From JBCBKP01 sp038521625 (GTDB lineage Bacteria > Planctomycetota > Phycisphaerae > Phycisphaerales > UBA1924), in NCBI GenBank assembly GCA_038521625.1, contig JBCBKP010000022.1, positions 1 through 56,184 on the forward strand: a stretch of DNA of 56,184 bases, written 5' to 3'. This document shows, piece by piece, positions 41,501 to 49,522 of this stretch. Below the pieces are notes generated by a model, which saw only the letters and a program-made list of their open reading frames with translations, was not told the origin of the DNA and did no database searches. Every line of letters begins with the position of its first letter. Within the stretch, counting starts at the first letter, position 1. The translations under genes and the position numbers were made by a program.

Positions 41501-42305
41501 GGGCACGAACAACATGGCGTACAACCGCTGCATCGGCACGCGGTACTGCGCCAACAACTGCCCCTACAAGGCCCGCCGGTTCAACTTCTTCGATTACTCG
41601 CAGGCCCGCTACAACGGCTCGTTCGTCGGCGAAGAGACCGTCTTCGGCGAGGACGGCGTCGACCAGCGCGGGTTCAACAAGAACTTCATCCCGCCGCGGC
41701 TGCGTGAGCAGATCAGCGAGATCGAGCACATGAAGATGAACCCGGACGTCACTGTCCGCGGTCGCGGCGTGATGGAGAAGTGCACGTACTGCATCCAGCG
41801 CATCAACGCCGCGCGGCAGGAGTCGAAGGTGCGGGGCATCTGGGACGACCCGGCGCAGACCGCGCCGATCCCCGACGGGATGTTCCAGGTCGCCTGCCAG
41901 CAGGCCTGCCCGAGCGAGTCGATCGTCTTCGGCGACATCCTCGATCCGGACAGCGCCGTCGCCGCGACGCGCGACAGCCAGCGCAGCTACCTCCTGCTCG
42001 GCTACCTGAACACGCGCCCGCGCACGAGCCACATGCTGAGGGTCCGCAACCCGAACCGGCCGCTGCTCGAGGCCGAGTGGGGCCGGCGGCGTGAGCTCGG
42101 GATCGTCAGCGAGGCCGCGTACGAGGACCGGATGTCCGACCCGCTCGCCGGCCACGGGGGCGGCTACGGCGGCGATGACCACGGCGGCGAGGACGGCGGC
42201 GACGCCCACTCGTACTTCAGCGATCCGAGCAAGCGCAACGAGGACAGGGGGTACGCCATGAGCCTGCGGGTGCTGGGCGGCTCGTCGATGGGGGTGCTCT
42301 CATGA
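38598..42305 (+). CDS. actB: alternative complex III subunit ActB (molybdopterin-like plus Fe-S fusion)
   Basis: The 1235-residue protein has a twin-arginine signal (RRDALKLMAASFALAGAALV at 67-86), a molybdopterin-oxidoreductase-like region that in this family carries no molybdenum cofactor (about 100-860), and a ferredoxin-type region (about 875-1130) with four cysteine groups: CNGCSLCTVAC, CVHCENAPCEVVC, CIGTRYCANNC and CTYC...CQQAC. These hold three [4Fe-4S] and one [3Fe-4S] centre in characterised complexes. The C-terminus is Gly/Asp/His-rich (GHGGGYGGDDHGGED). It receives electrons from the quinol site at ActC. The stop overlaps actC (ATGA). Confidence 0.94.
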   Translation: MSTIDQCPSTRDSVEIPEAASPLPAESGRKHWRSVEEFAGSPGFKDWVEREFPAGASELTSNTDAGRRDALKLMAASFALAGAALVPGCRRPDHKIFSYSASEPEHSIPGKPLYFATSLPTTDGVEGLLVETHQQRPTKIEGNPLHPTNRGRSSARAQGEILRLYDPDRLKEVRVRVADGEKRDATWDDFTETEGQGLRRLREVHGSTGDRGRGLAVIAASRPSPTLRAMRDRLYTAYPQSAFAWWEPLDTARNQRLGTELAIGRPRHVRLNLERAACVLSLASDFTDRGEDHIRHAREFAKTRRVENAGDEMSRLYVAEPMPTPTGSLADHRYAMPPQAVSALAVEVARRVLDAGPLRRMVSSLPELDVALLEDAGVTGEMVDMIAQDLLEHAAQRPGSSLVVCGDDQPAEIHALTAAINESLGALGTTVEYAPLPSEIEADPFAGLAEVAARIRRGEITTLVVVGANPVYDAPAELGFAELFESVEETIVLDSNMSETVAAARWELKGAGPLESWGDSRALDGTIAPVQPMIAPLFAPALSEIEFLAMLAGQREPNGYELVRETWGGIAGAAPGTDRFDRIWRRALHDGVLSPSTFPSATSRVNPLRIEDAMSAFSIESPAEGELTAVFTTSHVGDGAYANCGWLQELPHFGTQVCWDNPAVVSPATAERLGLLPVGLSSDEGDLDAAYTRGQIPRARVATVRIPDGAGGTLETEMPVWIMPGAADGVVQLTHGYGRTEVGLVGREVGVSTYPLRTAANRSGVAGATLERVAGETFEIVSTQNHWSLESRTSIARALDKRWFDGHASGGRIEDKDKIYGTKRKDGGLNLAEQLGELTHTPDNVSIYTNPQNRSKANYPPPAEGQPFLSQPDFAKPPQWGMTIDLSTCNGCSLCTVACQAENNIAIVGKTEVAKGREMTWIRVDRYFVGDDLNHPDEMLNQPVACVHCENAPCEVVCPVNATVHGPEGTNNMAYNRCIGTRYCANNCPYKARRFNFFDYSQARYNGSFVGEETVFGEDGVDQRGFNKNFIPPRLREQISEIEHMKMNPDVTVRGRGVMEKCTYCIQRINAARQESKVRGIWDDPAQTAPIPDGMFQVACQQACPSESIVFGDILDPDSAVAATRDSQRSYLLLGYLNTRPRTSHMLRVRNPNRPLLEAEWGRRRELGIVSEAAYEDRMSDPLAGHGGGYGGDDHGGEDGGDAHSYFSDPSKRNEDRGYAMSLRVLGGSSMGVLS

Positions 42306-43960
42306 GTTCGTTGCATCCGGACCAGGCCACGGCCGAGCGTCTGGCCGGTCTGCGTGACGGCGCGGCGGTCCCGGGCAGGGACGTCGACGCCGGTCTCGGC
42401 GACGGCACGCTCGTCGAGGACCCGGCGGTCGAGAGCCCGCTGGTTCTCGGGAAGCGGTCGTTCGGGCAGGTGACCGACATCGTGTGCGGCTACGCCGAGA
42501 ACCCGGCCCCGCTCTGGTGGTGGCTGCTGTTCATCCCGGCGGCGAGCCTGGCGGGTGTCGGCACGCTGATGATCCTCTACCTGATCATCACGGGCGTCGG
42601 TGTGTGGGGTCTGAACAACCAGGTCGACTGGGCCTGGGACATCACCAACTTCGTCTTCTGGATCGGCATCGGCCACGCCGGCACGCTGATCTCCGCGATC
42701 CTCTGTCTGCTGAAGCAGAAGTGGCGCACCGCGGTGAACCGGTCGGCCGAGGCGATGACGATCTTCGCCGTGATCTGCGCGGGCATCTTCCCGGGCATCC
42801 ACGTGGGTCGCGTCTGGTTCGCCTGGTTCCTGTTCCCGATCCCGAACTACAACTACATCTGGCCGAACTTCCGCAGCCCGCTGCTCTGGGACGTCTTCGC
42901 GGTCAGCACCTATGCGACGGTCTCGCTTCTCTTCTGGTACATGGGCATGATCCCGGACCTCGCGACGCTCCGCGACCGGGCCGACCTGCGTCTGCGCGAG
43001 GGCACGAGCAAGCCCTTCTCGATCCCGCTGACGCCCGGCAAGAGCCTGGTGATCCCCTGGGTCAAGCCCGACCTGATCCGCGCGTACGTCTACGGCCTGC
43101 TGAGCCTCGGCTGGCGGTTCTCCAGCCGGCACTGGCACCGGTACGAGTCGGCCTACCTCATGCTCGCGGGCGTCTCGACCCCGCTCGTGCTCTCGGTCCA
43201 CTCGATCGTGTCGTTCGACTTCGCGACATCGGTGCTGCCGGGCTGGCACACGACGATCTTCCCGCCCTACTTCGTCGCGGGCGCTGTCTTCGGCGGCTTT
43301 GCGATGGTGCTCCTGCTGCTCGTGCCGCTCCGCGAGCTGCTGCCGAACTTCAAGGACCTGCTGACGCTCCGCCACCTGGAGAACATGGCCAAGATCCTGC
43401 TGCTCACCGGCTCGATGGTGGGATTCGCCTACGCGATGGAGTTCTTCATCGCCTGGTACGGCGCCAACGAGTTCGAGGCCGCCGCGTTCGTGAACAACCG
43501 CGCCACGCCGACGTTCCTCTCGGACGACGGGGCCCCGTACTGGTGGGCCTACTACACGATGATCTTCTGCAACGTCGTCAGCCCGCAGATCTTCTGGTTC
43601 CGCGCCATGCGGCAGAGCCGGATCGCGATCTGGATCGTGGCGTTGCTCGTCACGATCGGCATGTGGTTCGAGCGGTTCGTGATCATCGTCACGAGCCTGC
43701 ACCGCGCCTGGCTGCCGGGCGAGTGGCACATGTTCTTCCCGACCTGGGTCGACATCCTGCTCTTCGCCGGCTCGTGCGGCATCTTCCTGACGCTGTTCAT
43801 GCTGTTCATCAAGTTCCTGCCGGTCTTCGCGATGGCCGAGCTCAAGGCCGTCATGCCCCAGGCCGACCCGCACGGGCACGAGGGCGACGACGACGACAAG
43901 GCGCCGGCCGGCGGGGCCGCCCCGGCGCTCGCCCACCCGGCCCCGGAGGGAGACCGCTGA
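42302..43960 (+). CDS. actC: alternative complex III subunit ActC, NrfD-like quinol-binding membrane protein
   Basis: The 552-residue protein shows about ten transmembrane helices in NrfD/PsrC style (WWWLLFIPAASLAGVGTLMI, FWIGIGHAGTLISAIL, HSIVSFDFATSVLPGWHTTI). The region around WHTTIFPPYFVAGA and the preceding histidine and aspartate are typical of the menaquinol site. It oxidises quinol and hands electrons to ActB. The C-terminus ends in an acidic, His-containing tail (DPHGHEGDDDD). Overlaps both neighbours by four and one bases. Confidence 0.94.
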   Translation: MSSLHPDQATAERLAGLRDGAAVPGRDVDAGLGDGTLVEDPAVESPLVLGKRSFGQVTDIVCGYAENPAPLWWWLLFIPAASLAGVGTLMILYLIITGVGVWGLNNQVDWAWDITNFVFWIGIGHAGTLISAILCLLKQKWRTAVNRSAEAMTIFAVICAGIFPGIHVGRVWFAWFLFPIPNYNYIWPNFRSPLLWDVFAVSTYATVSLLFWYMGMIPDLATLRDRADLRLREGTSKPFSIPLTPGKSLVIPWVKPDLIRAYVYGLLSLGWRFSSRHWHRYESAYLMLAGVSTPLVLSVHSIVSFDFATSVLPGWHTTIFPPYFVAGAVFGGFAMVLLLLVPLRELLPNFKDLLTLRHLENMAKILLLTGSMVGFAYAMEFFIAWYGANEFEAAAFVNNRATPTFLSDDGAPYWWAYYTMIFCNVVSPQIFWFRAMRQSRIAIWIVALLVTIGMWFERFVIIVTSLHRAWLPGEWHMFFPTWVDILLFAGSCGIFLTLFMLFIKFLPVFAMAELKAVMPQADPHGHEGDDDDKAPAGGAAPALAHPAPEGDR

Positions 43961-44580
43961 TGGGCCTCCAGGAAACCCTCGCCGCGATCCCCGAGTACGT
44001 CCCGGGCATGACGAGGCCGGCCCCCCGGTTCGTCACCGAGGAGGGGCGCCGCGTCCACGGCATGATCGCCGTCTTCGACGACCCCCCGACCGTCTACCAC
44101 GCCGCGGAGAGAGTCCGCGACGCCGGCTACCGGCGATGGGACCTGAACAGCCCGTTCCCGATCCACGGGATCGAGGAGGCGATGGGCGTGAAGACGACGC
44201 GCCTGCCGTACCTCGTGTTCGGCGCCGCACTGACCGGCGTCGCGGGCGCGTGGCTGATGCAGCAGTTCATGAACAACTGGGACTACAGCTTCGTTGTCCA
44301 GGGCAAGCCCGAGGGCGCCTGGGAGCCGTTCCTGCCGATCATGTTCGAGCTCGGCGTCCTGCTCTCGGCGTTCACCGCCCTGTTCGGCATGCTCGCCTTC
44401 AACGGGCTGCCGCGGTTCAACCACCCGCTCTTCAACAGCGACGCGTTCCTGAAGTCCAGCGACAACCGCTTCGTGATCGCCGTCGAGGCCGACGACAAGG
44501 CCTTCGACCCCGAGCAGACCCGAGAGCTGCTCGAGTCGGTCGGCGCTTCCGAGATCGAAATCATCGAGGACGAGGCCTGA
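43960..44580 (+). CDS. actD: alternative complex III subunit ActD (DUF3341)
   Basis: The ATG at 43960 overlaps the actC stop. The 206-residue protein has the DUF3341 arrangement: a small cytoplasmic alpha/beta region (VHGMIAVFDDPPTVYHAAERV, WDLNSPFPIHGIEEAMG), two transmembrane helices (about 85-105 and 128-150) and a second short domain (DNRFVIAVEADD). ActD is a structural membrane subunit of the complex without cofactors. Confidence 0.93.
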   Translation: MGLQETLAAIPEYVPGMTRPAPRFVTEEGRRVHGMIAVFDDPPTVYHAAERVRDAGYRRWDLNSPFPIHGIEEAMGVKTTRLPYLVFGAALTGVAGAWLMQQFMNNWDYSFVVQGKPEGAWEPFLPIMFELGVLLSAFTALFGMLAFNGLPRFNHPLFNSDAFLKSSDNRFVIAVEADDKAFDPEQTRELLESVGASEIEIIEDEA

Positions 44581-44582
44581 GC

Positions 44583-45383
44583 ATGCAGAACCGCCTCCGC
44601 ATCACGACCGCCGCCCTCGCGCTCGCAGCCGTGCTGCTGACCGGGTGCCGCGGCGACCGGACCGACGCCCCGCCGCGCCGGTTCTTCCCGGGCATGGACG
44701 ACCAGCAGAAGTGGGACCCCCAGGAGGAGACGGCCTTCTTCGAGGACGGGCGCACCGCCCGCCCGTGGGTCGACGGCGCCGTGGCGTTCGGCGTCGCGAC
44801 GTTCGATCCCGAGGCGATGGCGGGCGAGCCGTGGGCCCGCGAGATGCTCCGCGACCGGGCGGACCTGCTGGCCGAGGACGACCGTGTCTACCTCGGGACG
44901 ACCGCGGGCGCCGGACCCGACGCGACGTTCGTCGACCGGATCCCCGTCGGGGTCACGATGGAGATGATCGAGCGGGGCGAGGAGCGGTTCAACATCTACT
45001 GCTCGGCCTGCCACGGCTACACCGGCGTCGGAGACGGCATGGTCGGCCAGAAGTGGTCGTACACGCCCGCGAACCTCATGATCGATCTCTACCAGGACCG
45101 CTCGCAGAGGCAGGGCAAGGACGGATATCTCTTCCACGTCGTCCGAGAGGGCGTCTGGGATCCCGCCACCGGCGCCAACAGGATGCCGGGCTACAAGCAC
45201 GCGGTCGACGTCCACGACGCGTGGGCGATCGTGGCGTACCTCCGCGTCCTGCAGACCCGGGGCGGCGTGCCGCTCGACGACCTCGATCCGACCGACCGCG
45301 AGCGGCTGCTCCGCAGCGCGCCGACGACCGCGGCCGGCCCCGCCGAACCCGAGCCGATCGCATCGGCGGGAGGTGAGCAGTGA
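44583..45383 (+). CDS. actE: alternative complex III subunit ActE, monoheme cytochrome c lipoprotein
   Basis: The ATG at 44583 gives a 266-residue lipoprotein (lipobox LTGC, C22). A single heme site CSACH is at 140-144 and the Met ligand is probably in RMPGYKHAVD. Family knowledge places it on the periplasmic face, receiving electrons from ActA and passing them to the oxidase. Its stop overlaps the actF start (GTGA). Confidence 0.93.
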   Translation: MQNRLRITTAALALAAVLLTGCRGDRTDAPPRRFFPGMDDQQKWDPQEETAFFEDGRTARPWVDGAVAFGVATFDPEAMAGEPWAREMLRDRADLLAEDDRVYLGTTAGAGPDATFVDRIPVGVTMEMIERGEERFNIYCSACHGYTGVGDGMVGQKWSYTPANLMIDLYQDRSQRQGKDGYLFHVVREGVWDPATGANRMPGYKHAVDVHDAWAIVAYLRVLQTRGGVPLDDLDPTDRERLLRSAPTTAAGPAEPEPIASAGGEQ

Positions 45384-46780
45384 GCCAGATCGACGCAGGC
45401 CGCCTCGACGGCAACGGCTACCGCGACGACGCCCCGCGCGTCGAGGAGGGCTTCGATAGCCGCGTCACCGAGCAGCCGGCGCCCGCCGACCACGGCGAGG
45501 GCCCGGTGATGACCGACGAGGAGTACCAGGCGTACCTCGACGGGCTCGCGCGTCACCCGCTGCTGACCGACGAGAACATCCGGCTCCGGGCCGAGAGCGT
45601 CCGCGGGCTCAGGAGCGCTTGCTTCGCGGTCGGCCTGCTCGGTCTCGCCGCGACGCTGCTCGGCGCGTTCGCGGTCAACCCGGCGCACGCGCTCGCGTCG
45701 TTCGAGGTCGGCGTGTTCACGGTGCTGGCGATGTGCCTCGGCTCGCTCTTCTTCGTGATGACGCTCGCCATCACCAACTCGTACTGGGCGACGACGCTGC
45801 GGCGTCAGTTCGAGAACGTCGCGAGCCTTGTCTGGCTGCCCGTGCTCGGCATGATCATCGTCGCGATCGTCGAGATCGTCAGCGGCGGCGTCCTTCTGAC
45901 CTGGATGAAGGGGTACTACGAGGGCAACTACATCCTCGAGAAGAAGCGCGCGTTCCTGAACATCGGCTTCTTCGGGCTCTCCACGATCGTCTACGCCGGT
46001 GTCTGGATTTTCCTCGCCCAGTCGATCGCGAAGCTCAGCCGCGACCAGGACACCTCGGGCGATCGCTGGCTGACCCGCCTCGTCCGGGCCCGCTCCGGCT
46101 GGGGGCTGCCGCTGTTCGCGTTGACGACAGCGTTCGCCGCGTTCCACTACCTGATGTCGCTGGATTTCCGGTTCTTCAGCACGATGTGGGGCGTGTATTT
46201 CTTCGCCGGCGCCGCGATGTCGTCGATGGCCGTGGTGGCGGTCATCGCGGGCTCGCTCCGCCTTGTGGGCAAGCTCAACGGCGTTGTGACCAAGGAGCAC
46301 TCGCACGATCTCGGCAAGCTGCTCTTCGCCTTCACGGTGTTCTGGGCGTACATCGGCTTCAGCCAGTACTTCCTGATCTGGTACTCGAACATCCCCGAGG
46401 AGACGGCCTACTTCCTGTACCGCAAGGAGGGCGGTTGGGAGGTGCTCAGCTTCATCCTCGCGGCCGGCCACTTCGTCGTGCCGTTCTTCATCCTCATCAG
46501 CCGCAAGACCAAGCGGAACTTCCTGGGCATCCTGGGCGCGTACATGCTGCTCATGCAGGTGCTCGACATGGTGTACGTGATCCGGCCGATGGTGTACGTC
46601 GGCAAGGACTGGGCGCCGACCGGCGCCAGCCCGATCAACTGGTGGCTCGACGTCGCCGCCGTCGTCGGTGTCCTCGGCCTGTTCGCCGCGCTGCTGCTCG
46701 GCAAGATGACCGACGGGCCGCTGATCCCCATCAAGGACCCACGCCTCGGCAAGGCACTGAAGCACAAGAACTACGTGTAG
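45380..46780 (+). CDS. actF: alternative complex III subunit ActF, second NrfD-like membrane subunit
   Basis: The GTG start overlaps actE. The 466-residue protein has a hydrophilic N-terminus of about 65 residues and about ten transmembrane helices (FAVGLLGLAATLLGAFAVNP, VLAMCLGSLFFVMTLAITNS, FHYLMSLDFRFFSTMWG). It resembles ActC but in the known structures has no quinone bound; it may take part in proton movement. The GTG gives the usual length for the family. Confidence 0.93.
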   Translation: MSQIDAGRLDGNGYRDDAPRVEEGFDSRVTEQPAPADHGEGPVMTDEEYQAYLDGLARHPLLTDENIRLRAESVRGLRSACFAVGLLGLAATLLGAFAVNPAHALASFEVGVFTVLAMCLGSLFFVMTLAITNSYWATTLRRQFENVASLVWLPVLGMIIVAIVEIVSGGVLLTWMKGYYEGNYILEKKRAFLNIGFFGLSTIVYAGVWIFLAQSIAKLSRDQDTSGDRWLTRLVRARSGWGLPLFALTTAFAAFHYLMSLDFRFFSTMWGVYFFAGAAMSSMAVVAVIAGSLRLVGKLNGVVTKEHSHDLGKLLFAFTVFWAYIGFSQYFLIWYSNIPEETAYFLYRKEGGWEVLSFILAAGHFVVPFFILISRKTKRNFLGILGAYMLLMQVLDMVYVIRPMVYVGKDWAPTGASPINWWLDVAAVVGVLGLFAALLLGKMTDGPLIPIKDPRLGKALKHKNYV

Positions 46781-46967
46781 GAACGACCGAACGGAGGCCG
46801 ATCGGGACCGCCCAGCCGGCTCCCGTGAGCCAAGAAGAATTCGTGCAGGGCCGCAATTCTGGATCGGCCGGCCTTGCATGGGCGAAAGTTTTCAGGAATG
46901 ATTGAAAGCCCGTCGCGGCCCGCCCGACCTGCCCGATGACCGCGACACCCGGCCCGAGGACGCCAGC

Positions 46968-47336
46968 ATGAGCCACGACGACAACTGGTTCCGACACAGA
47001 GAAGAAGAGGGCTTCCCGCAGGCCGAGCACGGATCGCACGTCAGCGCGACCGGGCTCGGCCTCACGCTGCTCGGCACCGTCTTCGGCGTCCTCTTCGTGA
47101 TTCTCGTGCTCGTCGCGTACTTCAACAGCTACACGCTCGACAAGAAGACCCGCCTGGTCGAGGGCACGACGCTCGCCGAGCCCTACCAGCAGTACCGCGC
47201 CCAGATGGAGGCCGACCTCGCGCTGGTCAACGGCCCCCAGCTCGTCAACCGCGACGAGGGCATCGCGAAGGTCTCGAAGGACACCGCCGCGGCGATGGTC
47301 GTCCGCCAGTACGCGGAGGAATCCCCCGACCGATGA
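46968..47336 (+). CDS. small one-helix membrane protein of the respiratory operon
   Basis: The ATG at 46968 is preferred over an upstream one because homologous-looking sequence starts here. The 122-residue product has a His/Glu-rich N-terminus (DDNWFRHREEEGFPQAEHGSH), one transmembrane helix (about 33-58, GLGLTLLGTVFGVLFVILVL) and a helical domain outside the membrane with the pattern YQQYRAQMEADLALVNG. It may be a small subunit of the complex or an assembly factor; this is inferred from position between actF and sco (ATGA overlap with sco). Confidence 0.65.
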   Translation: MSHDDNWFRHREEEGFPQAEHGSHVSATGLGLTLLGTVFGVLFVILVLVAYFNSYTLDKKTRLVEGTTLAEPYQQYRAQMEADLALVNGPQLVNRDEGIAKVSKDTAAAMVVRQYAEESPDR

Positions 47337-48256
47337 TCGGGTTGCGTTCCATCGCGACCGCCTGCGCCGCGCTGCTGTCGCTCGCCGCGGCCGCCGCGCA
47401 CGCGCAGCCGCCTCCGAAGGAGCCGCTCCCGCCCGCCCAGGGCATCGGCGTCGATGAGATGCTCGGCGGGTACATCCCGCTCGACGCCAGGTTCACGCGG
47501 GCGGACGGCACCCAGGTCGAGATCGGCCGCTTCTTCAACGGCGAGGACAAGCCGGTCGTCCTCGTCCCGGTCTACTTCGACTGCCCGATCATCTGCCCGA
47601 CGACGCTCGGCAAGCTCGGCCAGATGCTCGACGAACTCGACTACACGATCGGCGAGGACTTCAACGTCATCGTCCTGTCGTTCGACCACACCGAGGGGCA
47701 GACCGAGGCCTACGAGGCGAAGATCCTCCACAGCTCGGGCTACCGGGAAGGCGGTCGGATCGAGGTCCTCAACGGCTGGGGTTTCCTGACCGGCAGCGTG
47801 ACGCAGATCCGGCGTGTCACCGACGCGATCGGATTCCGCTTCAAGCCGATCGCCGGCGGCGAGTACAGCCATCCCTCGCTCGGGGCCGTGATCCTCTCGC
47901 CCGACGGCAAGATCACGCGGTACATCTACGGGCTCGATTTCCCGGCGGATCAGATCCGCTTCAGCCTGCTCGAGGCGAGCGAGGGCCGCATCGCCGAATC
48001 GCTCGGCGATGTCTTCGCGTTCGCCTGCTTCCGCTGGGACCCGCAGGCCGGCAAGTACACCGCCAGCGCGATGGCCATCATGCGGATCGCGGGCGGCCTG
48101 ACCGTTCTCGTCCTGATCGTTCTCATCACGACCCTCTTCCTGGGCGAGCGCGTCCGGCGCAGGCTGCGCAGCGCGTCGACCGACACCGTCAAGCCCACGT
48201 CGCCGGCACCACCCCGGATCATCCGCGGGGCCGGGGCAGCGCGGAGCGCACCATGA
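47333..48256 (+). CDS. Sco1/SenC-family copper chaperone for cytochrome oxidase
   Basis: A signal peptide (about 1-25, AAAAAHAQ) precedes a thioredoxin-fold Sco domain with the copper ligands C84 and C88 (YFDCPIICPT) and H180 (EYSHPS). Unlike classical Sco proteins, which are held by an N-terminal helix, this 307-residue protein has a C-terminal transmembrane helix (about 260-280, GGLTVLVLIVLITTLFLGE) and basic tail. It delivers copper to the CuA centre of CoxII, whose gene begins within its stop codon. Confidence 0.9.
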   Translation: MIGLRSIATACAALLSLAAAAAHAQPPPKEPLPPAQGIGVDEMLGGYIPLDARFTRADGTQVEIGRFFNGEDKPVVLVPVYFDCPIICPTTLGKLGQMLDELDYTIGEDFNVIVLSFDHTEGQTEAYEAKILHSSGYREGGRIEVLNGWGFLTGSVTQIRRVTDAIGFRFKPIAGGEYSHPSLGAVILSPDGKITRYIYGLDFPADQIRFSLLEASEGRIAESLGDVFAFACFRWDPQAGKYTASAMAIMRIAGGLTVLVLIVLITTLFLGERVRRRLRSASTDTVKPTSPAPPRIIRGAGAARSAP

Positions 48257-49455
48257 GTTTCGTCACGCCCATCACGCTCGCGCAGGAGGGGCCCGCCCCG
48301 ATCGATCTCGGACGCGACCAGATCTCCGAGTCTTCGGGCATCTGGGAGCGGGCGTTCTTCGGCTCGCAGGGCTTCGATTCGGCGGCGCAGGCGTCCGACG
48401 GCCTCTACATGCTGATCTTCTGGTTCAGCACGTTCTTCTTCGTGCTGCTGATGGTGCTGATGGTCTACTGGGTCATCAAGTACCGCCGCCGCCCGGGCGT
48501 GCCCGCCCCGGTGAGCCCGAGCCACAACACGCTGCTCGAGGTCTTCTGGACGATTGTCCCGAGTTCGTCTCTGCTCGTGATGTTCTTCCTCGGGTTCTGG
48601 ACCTACATGGAGCGCCAGGTCGCCAGCAGCGATGCGCTGCAGCTCGAAGTCCAGGGCTACACCTGGGGCTGGACCATCACCTACCCCGACGGCACGCAGC
48701 CGACCTGGTCGACCAAGTACGCCAGCCGCCAGAACCCCGACGGGTCGGTCACCGAGTCCACGCAGCCAACGCCCATCTTCGTGGTCCCCGAGAACACCAA
48801 CATCCGACTGAGGATGATCAGCAGCGACGTGATCCACTCGTTCTGGATCCCCGATCTTCGGATGAAGATGGATCTGATGCCCAACCGCTACACGGGCTAC
48901 ACGTTCCGGTCGCCCGACCTGCCGTCGGGCGAGGACTTCAGCGATCACTGGGTCTTCTGCGCCGAGTACTGCGGCAACTATCACTCGGAGATGGCCGCGA
49001 TCATGCGTGTGGTTTCCGCGGCCGAGTACCGCCGGATCCTGACCGAGGAGTTCGGCGAGAAGCCGTACGTCGAGACGGGCGAGATCGTGTGGAGGAACCA
49101 GTGCGCGATCTGCCACTCGGTCGACGGCAAGAACGGCACCGGCCCGACCTGGGCGGGCGGCGTCTTCCCCGAGGGCGAGCGAGGCCTGGGTTACACCGTC
49201 CGCTTCAACGACGGCAGCGAGCTCGTCCGCGACGAGGAGTACATCATCGAGTCGATCCAGTACCCGCAGCGGAGGATCGTCGAGGGCAACTACGGCGCGA
49301 TGCCCGCCTTCCAGCTGAGCGAGCGCCAGCTCATCGGCGTCGTCGAGTACATGAAGACGATCTCCGATCGCGGCGGCGAGCTCAGGGTCGAGGAGGCCGA
49401 GGCGGCGATCGAGGAGGGGGCCGAGGCGTCCGAAGAGGACGGATCGGACGGCTGA
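48253..49455 (+). CDS. coxB: cytochrome c oxidase subunit II fused to cytochrome c (caa3 type)
   Basis: The 400-residue protein has two transmembrane helices (about 52-78 and 96-118), the periplasmic cupredoxin domain with the CuA ligands H195, C236, C240, H244 and M247 (CAEYCGNYHSEM), and a C-terminal cytochrome c domain with C284-x-x-C287-H288 (CAICH) and a Met ligand in GAMPAFQLS. The fused heme domain receives electrons, most likely from ActE, and passes them to CuA. An acidic tail ends the protein. ATGA overlap with sco. Confidence 0.95.
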   Translation: MSFVTPITLAQEGPAPIDLGRDQISESSGIWERAFFGSQGFDSAAQASDGLYMLIFWFSTFFFVLLMVLMVYWVIKYRRRPGVPAPVSPSHNTLLEVFWTIVPSSSLLVMFFLGFWTYMERQVASSDALQLEVQGYTWGWTITYPDGTQPTWSTKYASRQNPDGSVTESTQPTPIFVVPENTNIRLRMISSDVIHSFWIPDLRMKMDLMPNRYTGYTFRSPDLPSGEDFSDHWVFCAEYCGNYHSEMAAIMRVVSAAEYRRILTEEFGEKPYVETGEIVWRNQCAICHSVDGKNGTGPTWAGGVFPEGERGLGYTVRFNDGSELVRDEEYIIESIQYPQRRIVEGNYGAMPAFQLSERQLIGVVEYMKTISDRGGELRVEEAEAAIEEGAEASEEDGSDG

Positions 49456-49522
49456 CGGGAAGCGAACAGAAGCCAACGAGCCGAGCACGAGTCACCCGAG
49501 CGTTCCACCGGGATACCAAGCC

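Noticed and set aside
38496..42209. A 1237-codon open frame on the minus strand opposite actB
   Set aside because: It is antisense to a protein with clear Fe-S motifs and has Arg/Ala/Val/Asp-biased shadow composition typical of GC-rich DNA; no domain is recognisable.
38598..42305. ActB as a catalytic molybdoenzyme
   Set aside because: Gene order, the fused four-cluster Fe-S region and pentaheme neighbour identify alternative complex III, in which this domain is known to lack the Mo cofactor.
46860..46895. Internal promoter (TTGCAT ... ATGATT) between actF and the one-helix gene
   Set aside because: Spacing and -10 match are poor and the position can be explained as part of a continuous operon; kept only as a note.
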